Shown: piece after piece, positions 8,368-17,598 of the stretch
Layout: each line of letters starts with the position of its first letter
How positions within the stretch are numbered: the stretch's first letter is position 1
DNA from: CAWKKW01 sp963850345
GTDB lineage: Bacteria; Acidobacteriota; Terriglobia; Terriglobales; Acidobacteriaceae
NCBI GenBank assembly: GCA_963850345.1
Contig: CAWKKW010000009.1
Span: 62,001 to 126,000 of the forward strand
DNA length: 64,000 bases
Reading direction: 5' to 3'
The notes under the pieces: generated by a model
Told to the model about the DNA's origin: nothing
Databases searched by the model: none
What the model saw: the letters and a program-made list of their open reading frames with translations, nothing else
Program-made: the position numbers and the translations under genes

Positions 8368-9888
8368 TCAAATGCGGTTCTCGGCAGCGACGCGGCCATA
8401 CCACAGGCCGGAGTCCTTGATCGTGCGCTTCTGGGTGCGAAAGTCCACGTACGTGAGCCCGTAGCGCTGCGTATAGCCTTCGGCCCATTCGAAGTTATCC
8501 AGCAGGCTCCACGCATGATAGGCGCGCACCCTCGCCCCGTCCGCGATCGCCCTTGCTAGTTCGGTCAAAATTCCGCGATGGAATGCGATGCGCCGTTCAT
8601 CGGGAACGCGGCCCTTCTCGTCCGGAGCGTCCAGGTAGCAGCACCCGTTCTCGCTGATTTCGATGGTCGGGTGGTCGAATTCGCGCGAGATCTGCATCAC
8701 CAGGTCGTAAATTCCCTGCGGCCATACCTCGAGCCCCGCCTCGGTAAGCGGACCTTCGGTGGGCATCTCCACGTGAATCTGTGTCAGCGGATCACGCGCT
8801 CCCGCACCGGATTCGCCTTCGATTTCTGTGCCAAAGTGACCGCCGCTGGACACCGTGTTCGCCGTAGCCTGGGAGACGAGCCGCCGCGTGTAGTAGTGAA
8901 ATCCAAGCCAGTCGAGCGGAACCTTCATGATCTTGTCGTCCCCGGGGCGGAAGCCCATCGCCTCGTAGGGAATCGCGCCGGCAAACGCTTTGGGGTATTC
9001 GCCGCGCATGACCGTGTTGAGGAAGTAAAGGTTATTCATCGCGTGATAGCGGGCAGTGGCCGCGCAATCGGCTTCGCTGTCTGTCTTCGGATAGGCCGGG
9101 GCCATGCCGTACGCGCTACCCACGGTGGCTTTCGGAGACGCAGCTTTGATCGCGCGAAAGCCCTCGCCTTGGGCAAGATTCACGGTGTGCGCGGCGCGCA
9201 GAAACTGCTCAAATCCCGACTTGCAGGGAGGGAACAGTCCGATGCCGTAGCCGTAATACGTAAACGTCCACGGCATGTTGAAGGGCGCCCATACGGTGAT
9301 GCGATCCCCGAGATGCTTTGCCATCACGCCCGCATATTCGGCGTAGTAGCCGGCGAGATCGCGGTTAGGCCATCCACCCCGGTCTTCGAGTGCCTGGGGA
9401 AGATCCCAGTGATACAGCGTGCAGAACGGACGAATCCCCGCTTCCAGCAGGCGGTCGACCAGCCGGCTATAGTAGTCGATCCCCTTGGAATTCACCGCCC
9501 CGGTGCCCGCCGGGAGCACCCTCGCCCACGCAGCAGAGAAGCGATAGCTCTTGAGGTTGAGCCGCTTCATGATGGCAATGTCCTCTTCGTAGTGATGATA
9601 CTGGTCGCAGGTGACGTCCGCCGTTGCCGCGCCTTTCACCTTGCCGGGCGTGTGGGAGAACCGGTCCCAGTTCGACTCGCCTTTTCCGTCCAGATTCCAA
9701 GCACCTTCTACCTGGTAGGCTGCGGTGGCAATGCCCCATAGGAATCTTGGCGGAAAGGATGCGTGCCCGATCGTCGACGAACCAGCCGCTGTCGACTGCG
9801 AGAGCAGTGGACCTCCGATGCCATTGCGGCCCAGCCATGCACCGCCGCCGGTAACCAGAGAATTCTTGACGAAGTTGCGGCGATTCAA
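8368..9888 (-). CDS. GH1-family protein, Tat-exported, acid/base Glu replaced by Met
   Basis: The 506-residue protein is a full GH1 TIM barrel behind a twin-arginine signal (NRRNFVKNSLV). Conserved GH1 landmarks are present: QVEGAWN near the start, the YHWDLP strand, the nucleophile Glu413 in ISENG and the C-terminal DNFEWAEGY substrate site. The acid/base motif, normally TxNEP, reads FNMP, with Met205 (codon 9276-9274, ATG) in place of glutamate. Plant myrosinases carry Gln there, but Met is unusual. The enzyme may hydrolyse only activated glycosides, transglycosylate, or act as a binding protein. The start is a TTG with GAGG seven bases upstream. No glycosidase operon surrounds it. Confidence 0.88.
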   Translation of the reverse strand: MNRRNFVKNSLVTGGGAWLGRNGIGGPLLSQSTAAGSSTIGHASFPPRFLWGIATAAYQVEGAWNLDGKGESNWDRFSHTPGKVKGAATADVTCDQYHHYEEDIAIMKRLNLKSYRFSAAWARVLPAGTGAVNSKGIDYYSRLVDRLLEAGIRPFCTLYHWDLPQALEDRGGWPNRDLAGYYAEYAGVMAKHLGDRITVWAPFNMPWTFTYYGYGIGLFPPCKSGFEQFLRAAHTVNLAQGEGFRAIKAASPKATVGSAYGMAPAYPKTDSEADCAATARYHAMNNLYFLNTVMRGEYPKAFAGAIPYEAMGFRPGDDKIMKVPLDWLGFHYYTRRLVSQATANTVSSGGHFGTEIEGESGAGARDPLTQIHVEMPTEGPLTEAGLEVWPQGIYDLVMQISREFDHPTIEISENGCCYLDAPDEKGRVPDERRIAFHRGILTELARAIADGARVRAYHAWSLLDNFEWAEGYTQRYGLTYVDFRTQKRTIKDSGLWYGRVAAENRI

Positions 9889-10033
9889 GGGAAGTCCTCA
9901 GGCAGGCGAAACTATCACCCGCTCCTCGAGAGCGTCAATCTCTGAACTCCCATCCGGGATCCCGCGCGTGCCGGTGGTGGCGGGTTTGCAGCTACTCCGC
10001 GTTGAGGGCCGCTATCTAGCAAGAGACTGCCGC

Positions 10034-10720
10034 TTAGTCGCCGGTAGTTACAGGTTCCTGTCGACGATTCGTTCCCTGCTCCTGTTTCCCACCTTGCCGC
10101 CATTTATAGATGCCGTAAGCCAGACCGCCGATGGTCAAAGCCAAGATTGCCCACATGATGGGGGTCGACCATTTGGCGAGATACCGGGTCCACATCCGCA
10201 CGACATAGTGGCCGTACGTGACCCCCAGCCACGCCACAAAGGCATACCGAAGCGTGCGCCCGGCGCTGAAGACGAGCAGAAATCTCTTTCGCGAGACCCC
10301 TAGAGCTCCCGCAGCCAGAATGAGTGGCATCAACGGAACCGGCGGGGGCAAAATTGCAGGCAGAAACACCGACAGACTGGAGTGATTCTCCACCCACCGG
10401 CTGATCCGTTCCAGACGGCGCTTCGGCACTCGCTTTTGGAGGGCGGCTTCTCCCCCCTTCTGGCCTGTCTTCCAAGTGAGATAAGCCCCGAGAACGCTAC
10501 CGACGATGGCACAACCGGCGAGCAAGAAGGGGTTTCCTTTTTGCGCAGTGAGGAAGAGCAGCAGCAGGTCTGTGCTGCCTGGTAACGCCAGCGGAACTAC
10601 CGACGAGTCGAGAAACGACACAGCAAAGACACCGGGTGCGCCCAGGTGAATCAGCCAACGGGGAAGAGGAGAGTGGCGCGAACTTGCTTGATGCGCCTTT
10701 GCTGCGATTAGAAAGCCCAC
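10034..10720 (-). CDS. VTT-domain (DedA/YqaA-like) membrane protein
   Basis: The 228-residue integral membrane protein has a VTT/SNARE-associated pattern: a hydrophobic re-entrant region with a conserved PLALPGSTDLL stretch, a GSVLGAYLTWKTGQKGGE glycine-rich loop and a proline-rich FLPAILPPPVPLMP segment before two further helices. The C-terminal tail (KWRQGGKQEQGTNRRQ) is hydrophilic and probably cytoplasmic. Relatives take part in phospholipid scrambling, undecaprenyl-phosphate transport and membrane homeostasis; the exact role here is unknown. The start is uncertain: the GTG at 10720 has no clear ribosome binding site. Confidence 0.78.
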   Translation of the reverse strand: MGFLIAAKAHQASSRHSPLPRWLIHLGAPGVFAVSFLDSSVVPLALPGSTDLLLLFLTAQKGNPFLLAGCAIVGSVLGAYLTWKTGQKGGEAALQKRVPKRRLERISRWVENHSSLSVFLPAILPPPVPLMPLILAAGALGVSRKRFLLVFSAGRTLRYAFVAWLGVTYGHYVVRMWTRYLAKWSTPIMWAILALTIGGLAYGIYKWRQGGKQEQGTNRRQEPVTTGD

Positions 10721-10849
10721 GCAAGCTAAGACGCATTTTGTTAAGAGGAAGTCACGGTTGCGGTGCGCAATTCTGCTTGTTACCGCCAGTTCTGTGCGCC
10801 CCGCACTGCTAAGTACTTTGGTTGGCTGGTTGTTGCGAAAGCGTGTTCT

Positions 10850-11710
10850 TCACAGGAACTTCAGACGTGAAACTTTGGGCAGGATTAAACATTCCTCCGC
10901 GTAACGATAGAAGGCGTTCAGCCCTTCTATACAGGCTGGGTCGAGCACGTAATGAATGTTCTGCGTCAGGTACGTGCGGATAGTCGCCGGCGGCACTGCG
11001 ATCCTGGAGGACCACTCCGCGACGAGGTCCTCAATGTGGCCCATGCCACTATCGCGAGAACGTTCGAAGTCGCGCACTAAGTCCGACGCCCTCACTCCGG
11101 TTCGCTCGAGCGATTCCGGCCGGACTGCCCAAAAGGCTGAAACCCACGGGAGCCCAGTGCGTACATTCCATTCGTGTGCCAGGTCAAGATACTCGAGCTC
11201 CTCACCGGTACGCTCCAGCCGGCCGGCCGCATCTTCCAGTGCCAGCAACGCCGGATCGCCGATCAGCAACGCCGCATCTGCGAGTTCCAACATGGCTTCC
11301 AAGTCAGGCACATGCGGCAAAAACTTTGCCGTTGCATTCCAGTATCTCTGGAAGAGAATCTGTGCATAGGTCAGTGACGTTTTTGAGGACGTGTCGGCGG
11401 CCACAGTGCGAACTCGCTCCACGCCCATCTGCTTCCTTACGACCAGCAGAATGGATCGCACGCGGTCGAGCGAAGCAATGGTGCATCCGGGCACGATGGC
11501 GAGGGAGGGAATGGTGGCGTAGGCCGCGACTGGAACGAGTCCGATGTCAGCGCCGTTCTCAGCCAGTTCACGAGCGCAATTCGCTGGAGAAGTCCTGTGG
11601 ATTGAGTACCGCCGCGCCAATTCCGTGCTCGCCGGTTCGTGTTCAAAATCCCACATCAGTGGTGCTGGATTTAGAAACTGTATCGCCGCAATTCGCAGCA
11701 GGGATGTCAC
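10850..11710 (-). CDS. mqnA: Chorismate dehydratase of the futalosine menaquinone pathway
   Basis: MqnA removes water from chorismate to give 3-[(1-carboxyvinyl)oxy]benzoate, the first step of futalosine-dependent menaquinone synthesis. The 286-residue chain has the periplasmic-binding-protein-like fold signature of this family: IAAIQFLNPAPLMW at the N-terminus, DIGLVPVAAYA, the RSILLVVRK strand, TSLTYAQILF and ALLIGDPALL. The start is placed at GTG 11710; a GTG at 11722 also fits and neither has a strong ribosome binding site. The frame extends much further upstream only as antisense of dprA. Its presence indicates that menaquinone is made by the futalosine route. Confidence 0.86.
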   Translation of the reverse strand: MTSLLRIAAIQFLNPAPLMWDFEHEPASTELARRYSIHRTSPANCARELAENGADIGLVPVAAYATIPSLAIVPGCTIASLDRVRSILLVVRKQMGVERVRTVAADTSSKTSLTYAQILFQRYWNATAKFLPHVPDLEAMLELADAALLIGDPALLALEDAAGRLERTGEELEYLDLAHEWNVRTGLPWVSAFWAVRPESLERTGVRASDLVRDFERSRDSGMGHIEDLVAEWSSRIAVPPATIRTYLTQNIHYVLDPACIEGLNAFYRYAEECLILPKVSRLKFL

Positions 11711-11752
11711 AGAGGCTTGCACAATCCAGTGTAGCAATTCAAAAGGCGGCGC

Positions 11753-11781
11753 TTGACACAGCGCGGAGACACGGCTACTCT
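11753..11781 (+). promoter_or_regulatory. Sigma-70 promoter upstream of dprA
   Basis: A perfect -35 TTGACA (11753-11758), a 17-bp spacer and TACTCT (11776-11781) lie in the intergenic region between divergent mqnA and dprA. Transcription would begin near 11788 and read into dprA. Confidence 0.7.
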
Positions 11782-11846
11782 CGGCCCATCTATCACGAAA
11801 AAGGATCTTTGTTTGGCGGTGATCGAAGAGCGAGCCGCGCGAGAAG

Positions 11847-13070
11847 GTGTTTCGATCGATGAAGTCCTCTCCTGAGTTGGTATCGGACGCAGTGGTGGCG
11901 GCCCCGTCAAGGCCTGCAACCGCGGCCGGAGTTGCGACTGCCGAGCAGCTTGCGTGGCTGGCGCTGACTCTCTCTGAGGGTCTCGGTCCCCGGCGAATTC
12001 TGCAAGCCATTGAGCGGATCGGTACGGCGGAGCGGATTCTGCATCTCCCCCTAACGGAACTCGAAGGGCTGAATTTTCCTGCAACCGCGGTGCAGAGCAT
12101 CGCGGCGGGACGTGCCCTGCGCGAAGCGGAAAAGGAGTGGGCGCAGTTGCAGGCCGAGGGCGCGACCGTTCTCAACTATGCAGAGCCAGCCTATCCGGAG
12201 CGATTGAAGGAGATCTTCGATGCACCACCAGTCTTGTGGGTAAGAGGCGATACCAGCCTGCTGTCGCGCTACTGTATTGCAGTGGTTGGAACGCGGCACC
12301 CCACTCCGTATGGTTCCGGCATGGCCGAGATGCTTTCGCGCGACCTGGCGCAACGTGGATTGCTCATCCTGAGCGGGATGGCCCGCGGGGTAGATACGGC
12401 TGCGCATCGCGGAGCGATTGCAGCCAAGTCGCCGACCATCGCGATCTGGGGCACCGGCGTCGACATTATCTATCCCAAAGAAAACAAGAAGCTCGCAGAG
12501 CAGATCCTGGCCGGAGGAGGCGCGATTGTCTCCGAGTGCCCGCTGGGCACCTTTCCGGCTCCGCAAAACTTTCCCCGCCGCAATCGCCTGTTGAGCGGCA
12601 TCAGTATTGGCGTGCTGGTGGTTGAGGCAGCCGAGCACAGCGGAACCCGGGTGACCGCCCGCTGCGCGCTAGAGCAGAATCGCGACGTGTACGCGGTACC
12701 AGGCAACGTCACCACCAAGAATGCCTGGGGTCCCAACACCTTGATAAAGCAGGGCGCTAAGCTCACCGCCACTTGGGAAGATGTGTGGGAGGATCTGCCC
12801 TCACAAATACGCGTCGATCTCGAGTCAAAGTGGAACAATGCATCGTCGGAGGGGCCTGCCGCATCCTTATTGGACGACGCCCCGCTGCCGCGACCTGAGG
12901 CACTCGTCCTCAACCTCTTGCGCCACGACGAGGCTCTACAGCTCGATGAGATTATGGAAAAGCTGGAGCCTGAGCTAAGCTCTTCGGAAGTATTCACCGC
13001 ATTGTTTGAGATGGAACTCGCCGGCCGTATTCGGCAGCTCCCCGGGAAAAATTACGTCAAGAGCTTTTAG
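11847..13070 (+). CDS. dprA: DNA-processing protein DprA/Smf
   Basis: DprA loads RecA on incoming single-stranded DNA during natural transformation. The 407-residue protein has an N-terminal helix-hairpin region (LGPRRILQAIERIG), the Rossmann-like DprA core with AVVGTRHPTPYG, SGMARGVDTAAHRGA, GTGVDIIYPKEN and SECPLGTFPAPQNFPRRNRLLSG pieces, and a C-terminal winged-helix (DLM/DprA_WH-like) region ending in LPGKNYVK. The start is either GTG 11847 or ATG 11859, and a strong promoter lies about 70 bp upstream. The topA gene follows 181 bp later on the same strand, a pairing seen in many bacteria. An intact dprA fits with, but does not prove, competence. Confidence 0.93.
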   Translation: MFRSMKSSPELVSDAVVAAPSRPATAAGVATAEQLAWLALTLSEGLGPRRILQAIERIGTAERILHLPLTELEGLNFPATAVQSIAAGRALREAEKEWAQLQAEGATVLNYAEPAYPERLKEIFDAPPVLWVRGDTSLLSRYCIAVVGTRHPTPYGSGMAEMLSRDLAQRGLLILSGMARGVDTAAHRGAIAAKSPTIAIWGTGVDIIYPKENKKLAEQILAGGGAIVSECPLGTFPAPQNFPRRNRLLSGISIGVLVVEAAEHSGTRVTARCALEQNRDVYAVPGNVTTKNAWGPNTLIKQGAKLTATWEDVWEDLPSQIRVDLESKWNNASSEGPAASLLDDAPLPRPEALVLNLLRHDEALQLDEIMEKLEPELSSSEVFTALFEMELAGRIRQLPGKNYVKSF

Positions 13071-13251
13071 GGTGGTTGTCTGGAACGTTGGCGCAGACCG
13101 TCTCCATCGAAAGATCCGCGCATCCGTCAAAGACTGTACCGGTGCGCGTGGCAGGGAACTGTGGGAAGAGCGGGAACGCCCTTCCTGAAAATGAGTCGGT
13201 GAAGCGGAGGGAATCGATTTCCCCTGAATCGCATCACCATGAAGGAACAAG

Positions 13252-16080
13252 ATGAGCAAATCGTTAGTGATCGTCGAATCTCCCGCGAAGGCAAAGACGA
13301 TCAACAAATATCTGGGTAAAGACTACGTGGTTGAAGCCTCGCTCGGCCACATCATGGATCTGCCGAAGAATCGGATTGGCGTGGAGTTGGAGCGTGGCAC
13401 GTTTGAGCCCGAGCTCATCGTCATGCCCGAGAAGCAGAAGACGGTCGATGCGCTGAAGAAGCTTGCCAGTAAGGCCGACCAGGTCTATCTTGCGCCTGAC
13501 CCTGACCGCGAAGGCGAAGCGATTGCCGCGCATCTGGAGTGGCAGCTTAGAGACGTAGTGAAGAAGGGCAACATCCATCGCGTCACCTTCAACGAGATCA
13601 CGCCCAAGGCGGTCACCGCGGCCTTTGACAAGGCGCGTGATGTCGATCAGAACCTGGTCGATGCGCAGCAGACCCGCCGTGTCCTCGACCGCATTGTGGG
13701 CTACCAGATATCTCCACTGCTTTGGGACAAGGTTCGCCGCGGCCTCTCTGCAGGCCGGGTGCAGACCGTTGCGCTGCGTTTGATCGTCGAACGGGAGCGC
13801 GAGATCAAGGCCTTTGTTCCAGTCGAGTACTGGACGATCGACGCCAGTCTAAGCCCACAGAACGCCAACGCCGCGGAGTTCAAGGCGCGCTTCATCGGCA
13901 TCAACGGCACCAAGGCAGAGGTGCCGACCGTCAGCGCACCCAGCCTGCCGGACGAAAAGACCACGCAGCAGATCGTTGCCGCATTGCAGAAGGCGAACTG
14001 GCGCGTTCGCACGGTGGAGAAGAAGGAACGCCGTCGCTCTCCGCAGGCTCCCTTCACCACCAGCAAACTGCAGCAGGATGCGGCTCGCCAGCTCGGCTTC
14101 AATGTGAAGCGCACCATGGGCGTGGCGCAGCGTTTGTACGAGGGCCTCGAAATCGGCTCACAGGGAACGGTCGGTCTCATTACTTACATGCGTACCGATT
14201 CCACGCGGGTCTCGCCCGATGCGATCACCGGAGTTCGCGAATACATTCAGACGAAGCATGGCAAGCAGTATCTGCCGGCGCAGCCCAACGCCTTCAAGTC
14301 CAAGAAAGACGCGCAGGATGCACACGAAGCCATTCGGCCCACCGATGTTGACCTGCACCCGGACCAGATTCGCCGCTACCTGAGCGATGAGCAGTACAAG
14401 CTGTATCAACTCATCTGGCGCCGCTTCGTGGCGTCGCAGATGGTGCCGGCCGTGTACGACCAGACCACCGTCGAGATCGAAGCTCGTGCCGACCAGAGTT
14501 ACGATTTCCGGGTTACCGGGTCGGTGCTCAAGTTCGACGGCTTCCTCAAAGTGTATGAAGAAGCGAAAGATGCGAAGGACGAGGACGACGAATCGCTGAA
14601 AAATATGCTGCCGCCGCTCGACAACGCGCAGGCTCTGAACATGCATGCCGTACTCCCGGAGCAGCACTTTACCGAGCCGCTGCCGCGATACAACGAGGCA
14701 TCGCTGGTGAAGATCCTCGAAGAGCGTGGCATTGGGCGGCCTTCGACGTATGCGTCGATCATCAACACCATTCAAGATCGCGAATACGTCACCAAGATTC
14801 CGCCGACCGGTCGATCCGGCAAGTTTTATCCGACCGAGGTAGGTACGGTTGTCTCTGACTTACTGGTGGCGAACTTTCCCTATATCTTCGACACCGAATA
14901 CACCGCCAGGCTGGAAGAAGAACTGGACGGCGTAGAAGAGGGAAATGAGAAGTGGACTGACCTGCTGCGCGGCTTCTATGGCCACTTTGAGCAGGAGATG
15001 GCGCTCGCCGGCGAGAACATGGAAGACATCAAGCGGATGGAGAAGGCCACCGATGAAAAGTGCGACCTCTGTGGGTCTCCGCTGGTCTTGAAGTGGGGCA
15101 AGTTCGGATCGTTCTTCGCCTGCAGTGCCTACGACAAAAAGAAGCCTGTGCCGGTGTCGGCAACCTCATGGAAGAAGGAGCCGAAGAAGCTTCTTGCGAA
15201 GATCGAAGAGAACCTCAAATATCCAGTCGCGGTGAAGACGACGGAAGACGAAGACTCCAGCAAACAAGCCGAGGTGAAGAACCGGGCTGAACTGACGACG
15301 GCCATCAACGCGGCCATAGCGACTGGCCTCAAGATTTCCGTCGAACAGGTGAATTGCACCTTCACTAAGGAAAACTACGCAGCCAAGCCCGACCTCGCGA
15401 CACCGGAGGCGCAGGGAACTGAAGCTGCTGAAGAATATTGCGAGGCGTGCGGCCGGGTGATGGTGCTGAAGCGCGGACGCTTCGGCATGTTCATGTCTTG
15501 CCCCGGCTACAACGAAGATCCGCCTTGCAAGACGACGCGCAAGCTCGATCAGAAGGTGCAGCAGAAACCGCCGCAGCCGCTCGATGAAAATTGCCCAAAG
15601 TGCGGCAAGCAACTGGTTCTGCGAAACGGCCAGTACGGCGAATTCGTCTCGTGCTCGGGTTATCCCAAGTGCAAATACATTAAGCAGAACCTGGTCGAAG
15701 GAATGACCTGCCCCAAGTGCGGCAAGGGAGACATCGCGGAACGCAAGACCCGCTTCGGCACCACTTTCTACGGGTGCACCAACTATCCGAAGTGCGACTT
15801 CACGGTGAATTTCAAGCCGGTGGTGCAGCCATGCCCGCAGTGCCACAGTCCGTATCTGCTGGAGAAGACGCTGAAATCGGGAACATACCTCGTCTGCCCG
15901 AATAACAAGAAGCCGGTTGCCGCCGATGACGCCGCGAAGAAGCGCGGCAAGAAGCCTGAACCGGAAGAGGAAGCACCCGCGGTCAACTGCAGTTACGTGA
16001 AGAAGATCGCAGACCCGCAGCCGGTTGCCCTACCTACGGCAGCCACGCATGCGCCGGTCCTGGAGCAGCCGGTAGGCTGA
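13252..16080 (+). CDS. topA: DNA topoisomerase I with five C-terminal zinc-ribbon repeats
   Basis: This type IA topoisomerase relaxes negative supercoils. The N-terminal Toprim domain has LVIVESPAKAKTI and the acidic DPDREGEA motif. The active-site tyrosine is Tyr312 in the ITYMRTDSTR motif, and GLSAGRVQTVALRL precedes it. From about residue 600 five cysteine modules follow: CDLCG..., CEACG...CPGY, CPKCG...CSGYPKC, CPKCG...CTNYPKC and CPQCH...CPN. Three have clear four-cysteine patterns; the first and last appear to be degenerate. The C-terminal tail is Ala/Pro/Lys-rich. The start has AAGGAAC just upstream. The 942-residue length is usual for a multi-ribbon TopA. Confidence 0.95.
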   Translation: MSKSLVIVESPAKAKTINKYLGKDYVVEASLGHIMDLPKNRIGVELERGTFEPELIVMPEKQKTVDALKKLASKADQVYLAPDPDREGEAIAAHLEWQLRDVVKKGNIHRVTFNEITPKAVTAAFDKARDVDQNLVDAQQTRRVLDRIVGYQISPLLWDKVRRGLSAGRVQTVALRLIVEREREIKAFVPVEYWTIDASLSPQNANAAEFKARFIGINGTKAEVPTVSAPSLPDEKTTQQIVAALQKANWRVRTVEKKERRRSPQAPFTTSKLQQDAARQLGFNVKRTMGVAQRLYEGLEIGSQGTVGLITYMRTDSTRVSPDAITGVREYIQTKHGKQYLPAQPNAFKSKKDAQDAHEAIRPTDVDLHPDQIRRYLSDEQYKLYQLIWRRFVASQMVPAVYDQTTVEIEARADQSYDFRVTGSVLKFDGFLKVYEEAKDAKDEDDESLKNMLPPLDNAQALNMHAVLPEQHFTEPLPRYNEASLVKILEERGIGRPSTYASIINTIQDREYVTKIPPTGRSGKFYPTEVGTVVSDLLVANFPYIFDTEYTARLEEELDGVEEGNEKWTDLLRGFYGHFEQEMALAGENMEDIKRMEKATDEKCDLCGSPLVLKWGKFGSFFACSAYDKKKPVPVSATSWKKEPKKLLAKIEENLKYPVAVKTTEDEDSSKQAEVKNRAELTTAINAAIATGLKISVEQVNCTFTKENYAAKPDLATPEAQGTEAAEEYCEACGRVMVLKRGRFGMFMSCPGYNEDPPCKTTRKLDQKVQQKPPQPLDENCPKCGKQLVLRNGQYGEFVSCSGYPKCKYIKQNLVEGMTCPKCGKGDIAERKTRFGTTFYGCTNYPKCDFTVNFKPVVQPCPQCHSPYLLEKTLKSGTYLVCPNNKKPVAADDAAKKRGKKPEPEEEAPAVNCSYVKKIADPQPVALPTAATHAPVLEQPVG

Positions 16081-16179
16081 GCAATTTTCGGTGGCTGGAG
16101 AGTTGTGTTCCCTGGGATCACGTGCTCTGAGAATGTACTGGGGATCGCTACGAACTGCAGACTAAACCAGACAGAATTT

Positions 16180-16209
16180 AGCGGCCGCACAAATCTCTGT
16201 GCGGCCGCT
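16180..16209. terminator. Bidirectional hairpin terminator between topA and the yciF-like gene
   Basis: A perfect 12-bp stem (AGCGGCCGCACA / TGTGCGGCCGCT) with a six-base loop lies between two convergent genes. It is followed by TTCCATTTT on the plus strand and preceded by AATTTA, so it can stop topA transcription and, less strongly, transcription from the other side. Confidence 0.8.
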
Positions 16210-16224
16210 TCCATTTTGAGGTGA

Positions 16225-16734
16225 TTACGCCGCGCGGCTCGCTTCGGCGTTGGTGCGTTCGGCAATGCTGGTCAACAGCTTGTCAGCGTGACCCTCTTCC
16301 TGCAGTGTCTGGTTGAGAATCTCGGCGTGCTGCTGGTAGCCCAAGGCCTGCGCCCAGTTGCGAACCGAACCATACGATGCCATTTCAAAGTGCTCGACCT
16401 TCTGCGCAGATGCAATGATGCCGGCATCGCGAGTCGAGTCATCTTCGGTATCCTTGATGACACCTTCGCCCGCCGCGATCAGGGCCGCGGTGACGGCGCA
16501 CTTCTTCTCGTCGACATCGCCGGCGAGTTCACTCAAGATCTGTTCCAGCCGCTGCTCGTGAACTTCCGTCTCCTGCAAATGAGATTGCAGGGCCTGCTTG
16601 AGTTGAGGATCGGTAGCCGCCTCACTCATTTTGGGAAGGGCCTCGATAATCTGCTGCTCGGTCGAGAGCAGATAGCGGAGTTGGGTAGTGTAAAGCGATC
16701 GGAGATCTTCAATATTTCCTGAGAAAAGTGCCAT
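16225..16734 (-). CDS. YciE/YciF-type ferritin-like protein (DUF892)
   Basis: The 169-residue all-helical protein begins with the typical LRSLYTTQLRYLLSTEQQIIEALPKM segment. It carries the ferritin-like EVHEQRLEQI and KVEHFEMASYGSVRNWAQALG motifs that place Glu and His metal ligands in a four-helix bundle. Family members are stress-induced and bind a diiron or similar centre; their function is unresolved. The gene has a strong ribosome binding site (GGAGGGAAC), stands alone, and ends at the shared terminator after topA. Confidence 0.88.
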   Translation of the reverse strand: MALFSGNIEDLRSLYTTQLRYLLSTEQQIIEALPKMSEAATDPQLKQALQSHLQETEVHEQRLEQILSELAGDVDEKKCAVTAALIAAGEGVIKDTEDDSTRDAGIIASAQKVEHFEMASYGSVRNWAQALGYQQHAEILNQTLQEEGHADKLLTSIAERTNAEASRAA

Positions 16735-17097
16735 AGCAAGTTCCCTCCATGGGATTCAAGCTATCTCGCGACTGGGGCTGAGACCGGGAGCCAAAGGTTG
16801 TGCGGGATGACGGCCGATGTTCACCGCGGCGCGTGCCGCGAGACTGCTTTCACTTAGTGGGAAGGCCCAGTGACCAAAATCGTTGGCCGTATTCGGGCGA
16901 GCTTTTTGGATTCATCGAAGATTTATTCGCGCGCATTTTCAGCAGAGAGGAAGCCGCCTATGCAGGGGAGAAACATGCACCCTGAGGGCTTCAACGGACG
17001 CGCATCAGCCCGCGAGCTATAGATGATGGGCAGGACCATAAGAGATGGACCAGTCGAGGCGAGCAAGGCGGCTTCCGAATGCCGCCCACAGGCTCAT
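16735..17097. other. Intergenic region of about 360 bp
   Basis: I see no coding sequence here. It holds the upstream region of the yciF-like gene (minus) and the 3' flank of the DUF427 gene. A small GGCGGC/GCCGCC hairpin at 17067-17086 could end transcription of the DUF427 gene, but it lacks a clear T-run. Confidence 0.4.
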
Positions 17098-17382
17098 TTA
17101 CTTCTCAACCTCAACTCCGCGCCAGAAGGCAACGTGATTCTTGATGTTGCGGGCTGCCGGTTTCGGGTCTGGGTAGTACCAGGCGGCGTCAGGGTTCTCC
17201 TGACCGTCGATCATGAGGCTGTAGTAGCGTGCCTGGCCCTTCCACGGGCAGCTGGAGGTCGTGGTACTAGGCCGAAAATACTCACGGTTAATGGAGCTCT
17301 CGGGAAAATAGATGTTCCCTTCTACCGTCTCAATCGTATCGCTCTCCGCGATCGTCTTGCCGTTCCAGATTGCTTTAGCCAT
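17098..17382 (-). CDS. DUF427 domain protein
   Basis: This 94-residue single-domain protein carries the DUF427 signature: KAIWNGKTIAES at the N-terminus, then NIYFPESSI, the SCPWKGQARYYSL motif, and DAAWYYPDPKPAARNIKNHVAFW at the C-terminus. The family is a small beta-rich cytoplasmic fold of unknown function, common in soil bacteria. The length is normal. It stands alone between two unrelated minus-strand genes and lacks a strong ribosome binding site. Confidence 0.86.
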   Translation of the reverse strand: MAKAIWNGKTIAESDTIETVEGNIYFPESSINREYFRPSTTTSSCPWKGQARYYSLMIDGQENPDAAWYYPDPKPAARNIKNHVAFWRGVEVEK

Positions 17383-17598
17383 GCGATATCCAGTGGTTCA
17401 ATGAATTAGAAGACGTTCCACAGTAGCAGATTGCTCCCGGCTTGAGAATTGCGCTTTGTCATCCCATGCACAGCGGCTCGCTCGATTTTCCCGCTTAAGG
17501 ATCTCTCATTCGCGGACCAGCTCTCCCGGATTAGTTCTGCCGTACTCCCGCTCACGATCAGCGACAGAGCAGATCAGGATTCGTGTATCTGCCGCGCC

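Noticed and set aside
8578..9741. Open plus-strand frame of 387 codons opposite the GH1 gene
   Set aside because: It is the complement of a recognised glycosidase, and its translation matches no family.
10850..12175. 441-codon frame containing mqnA
   Set aside because: The part upstream of 11710 is antisense of dprA and is not like MqnA; the gene is the downstream ~286 codons.
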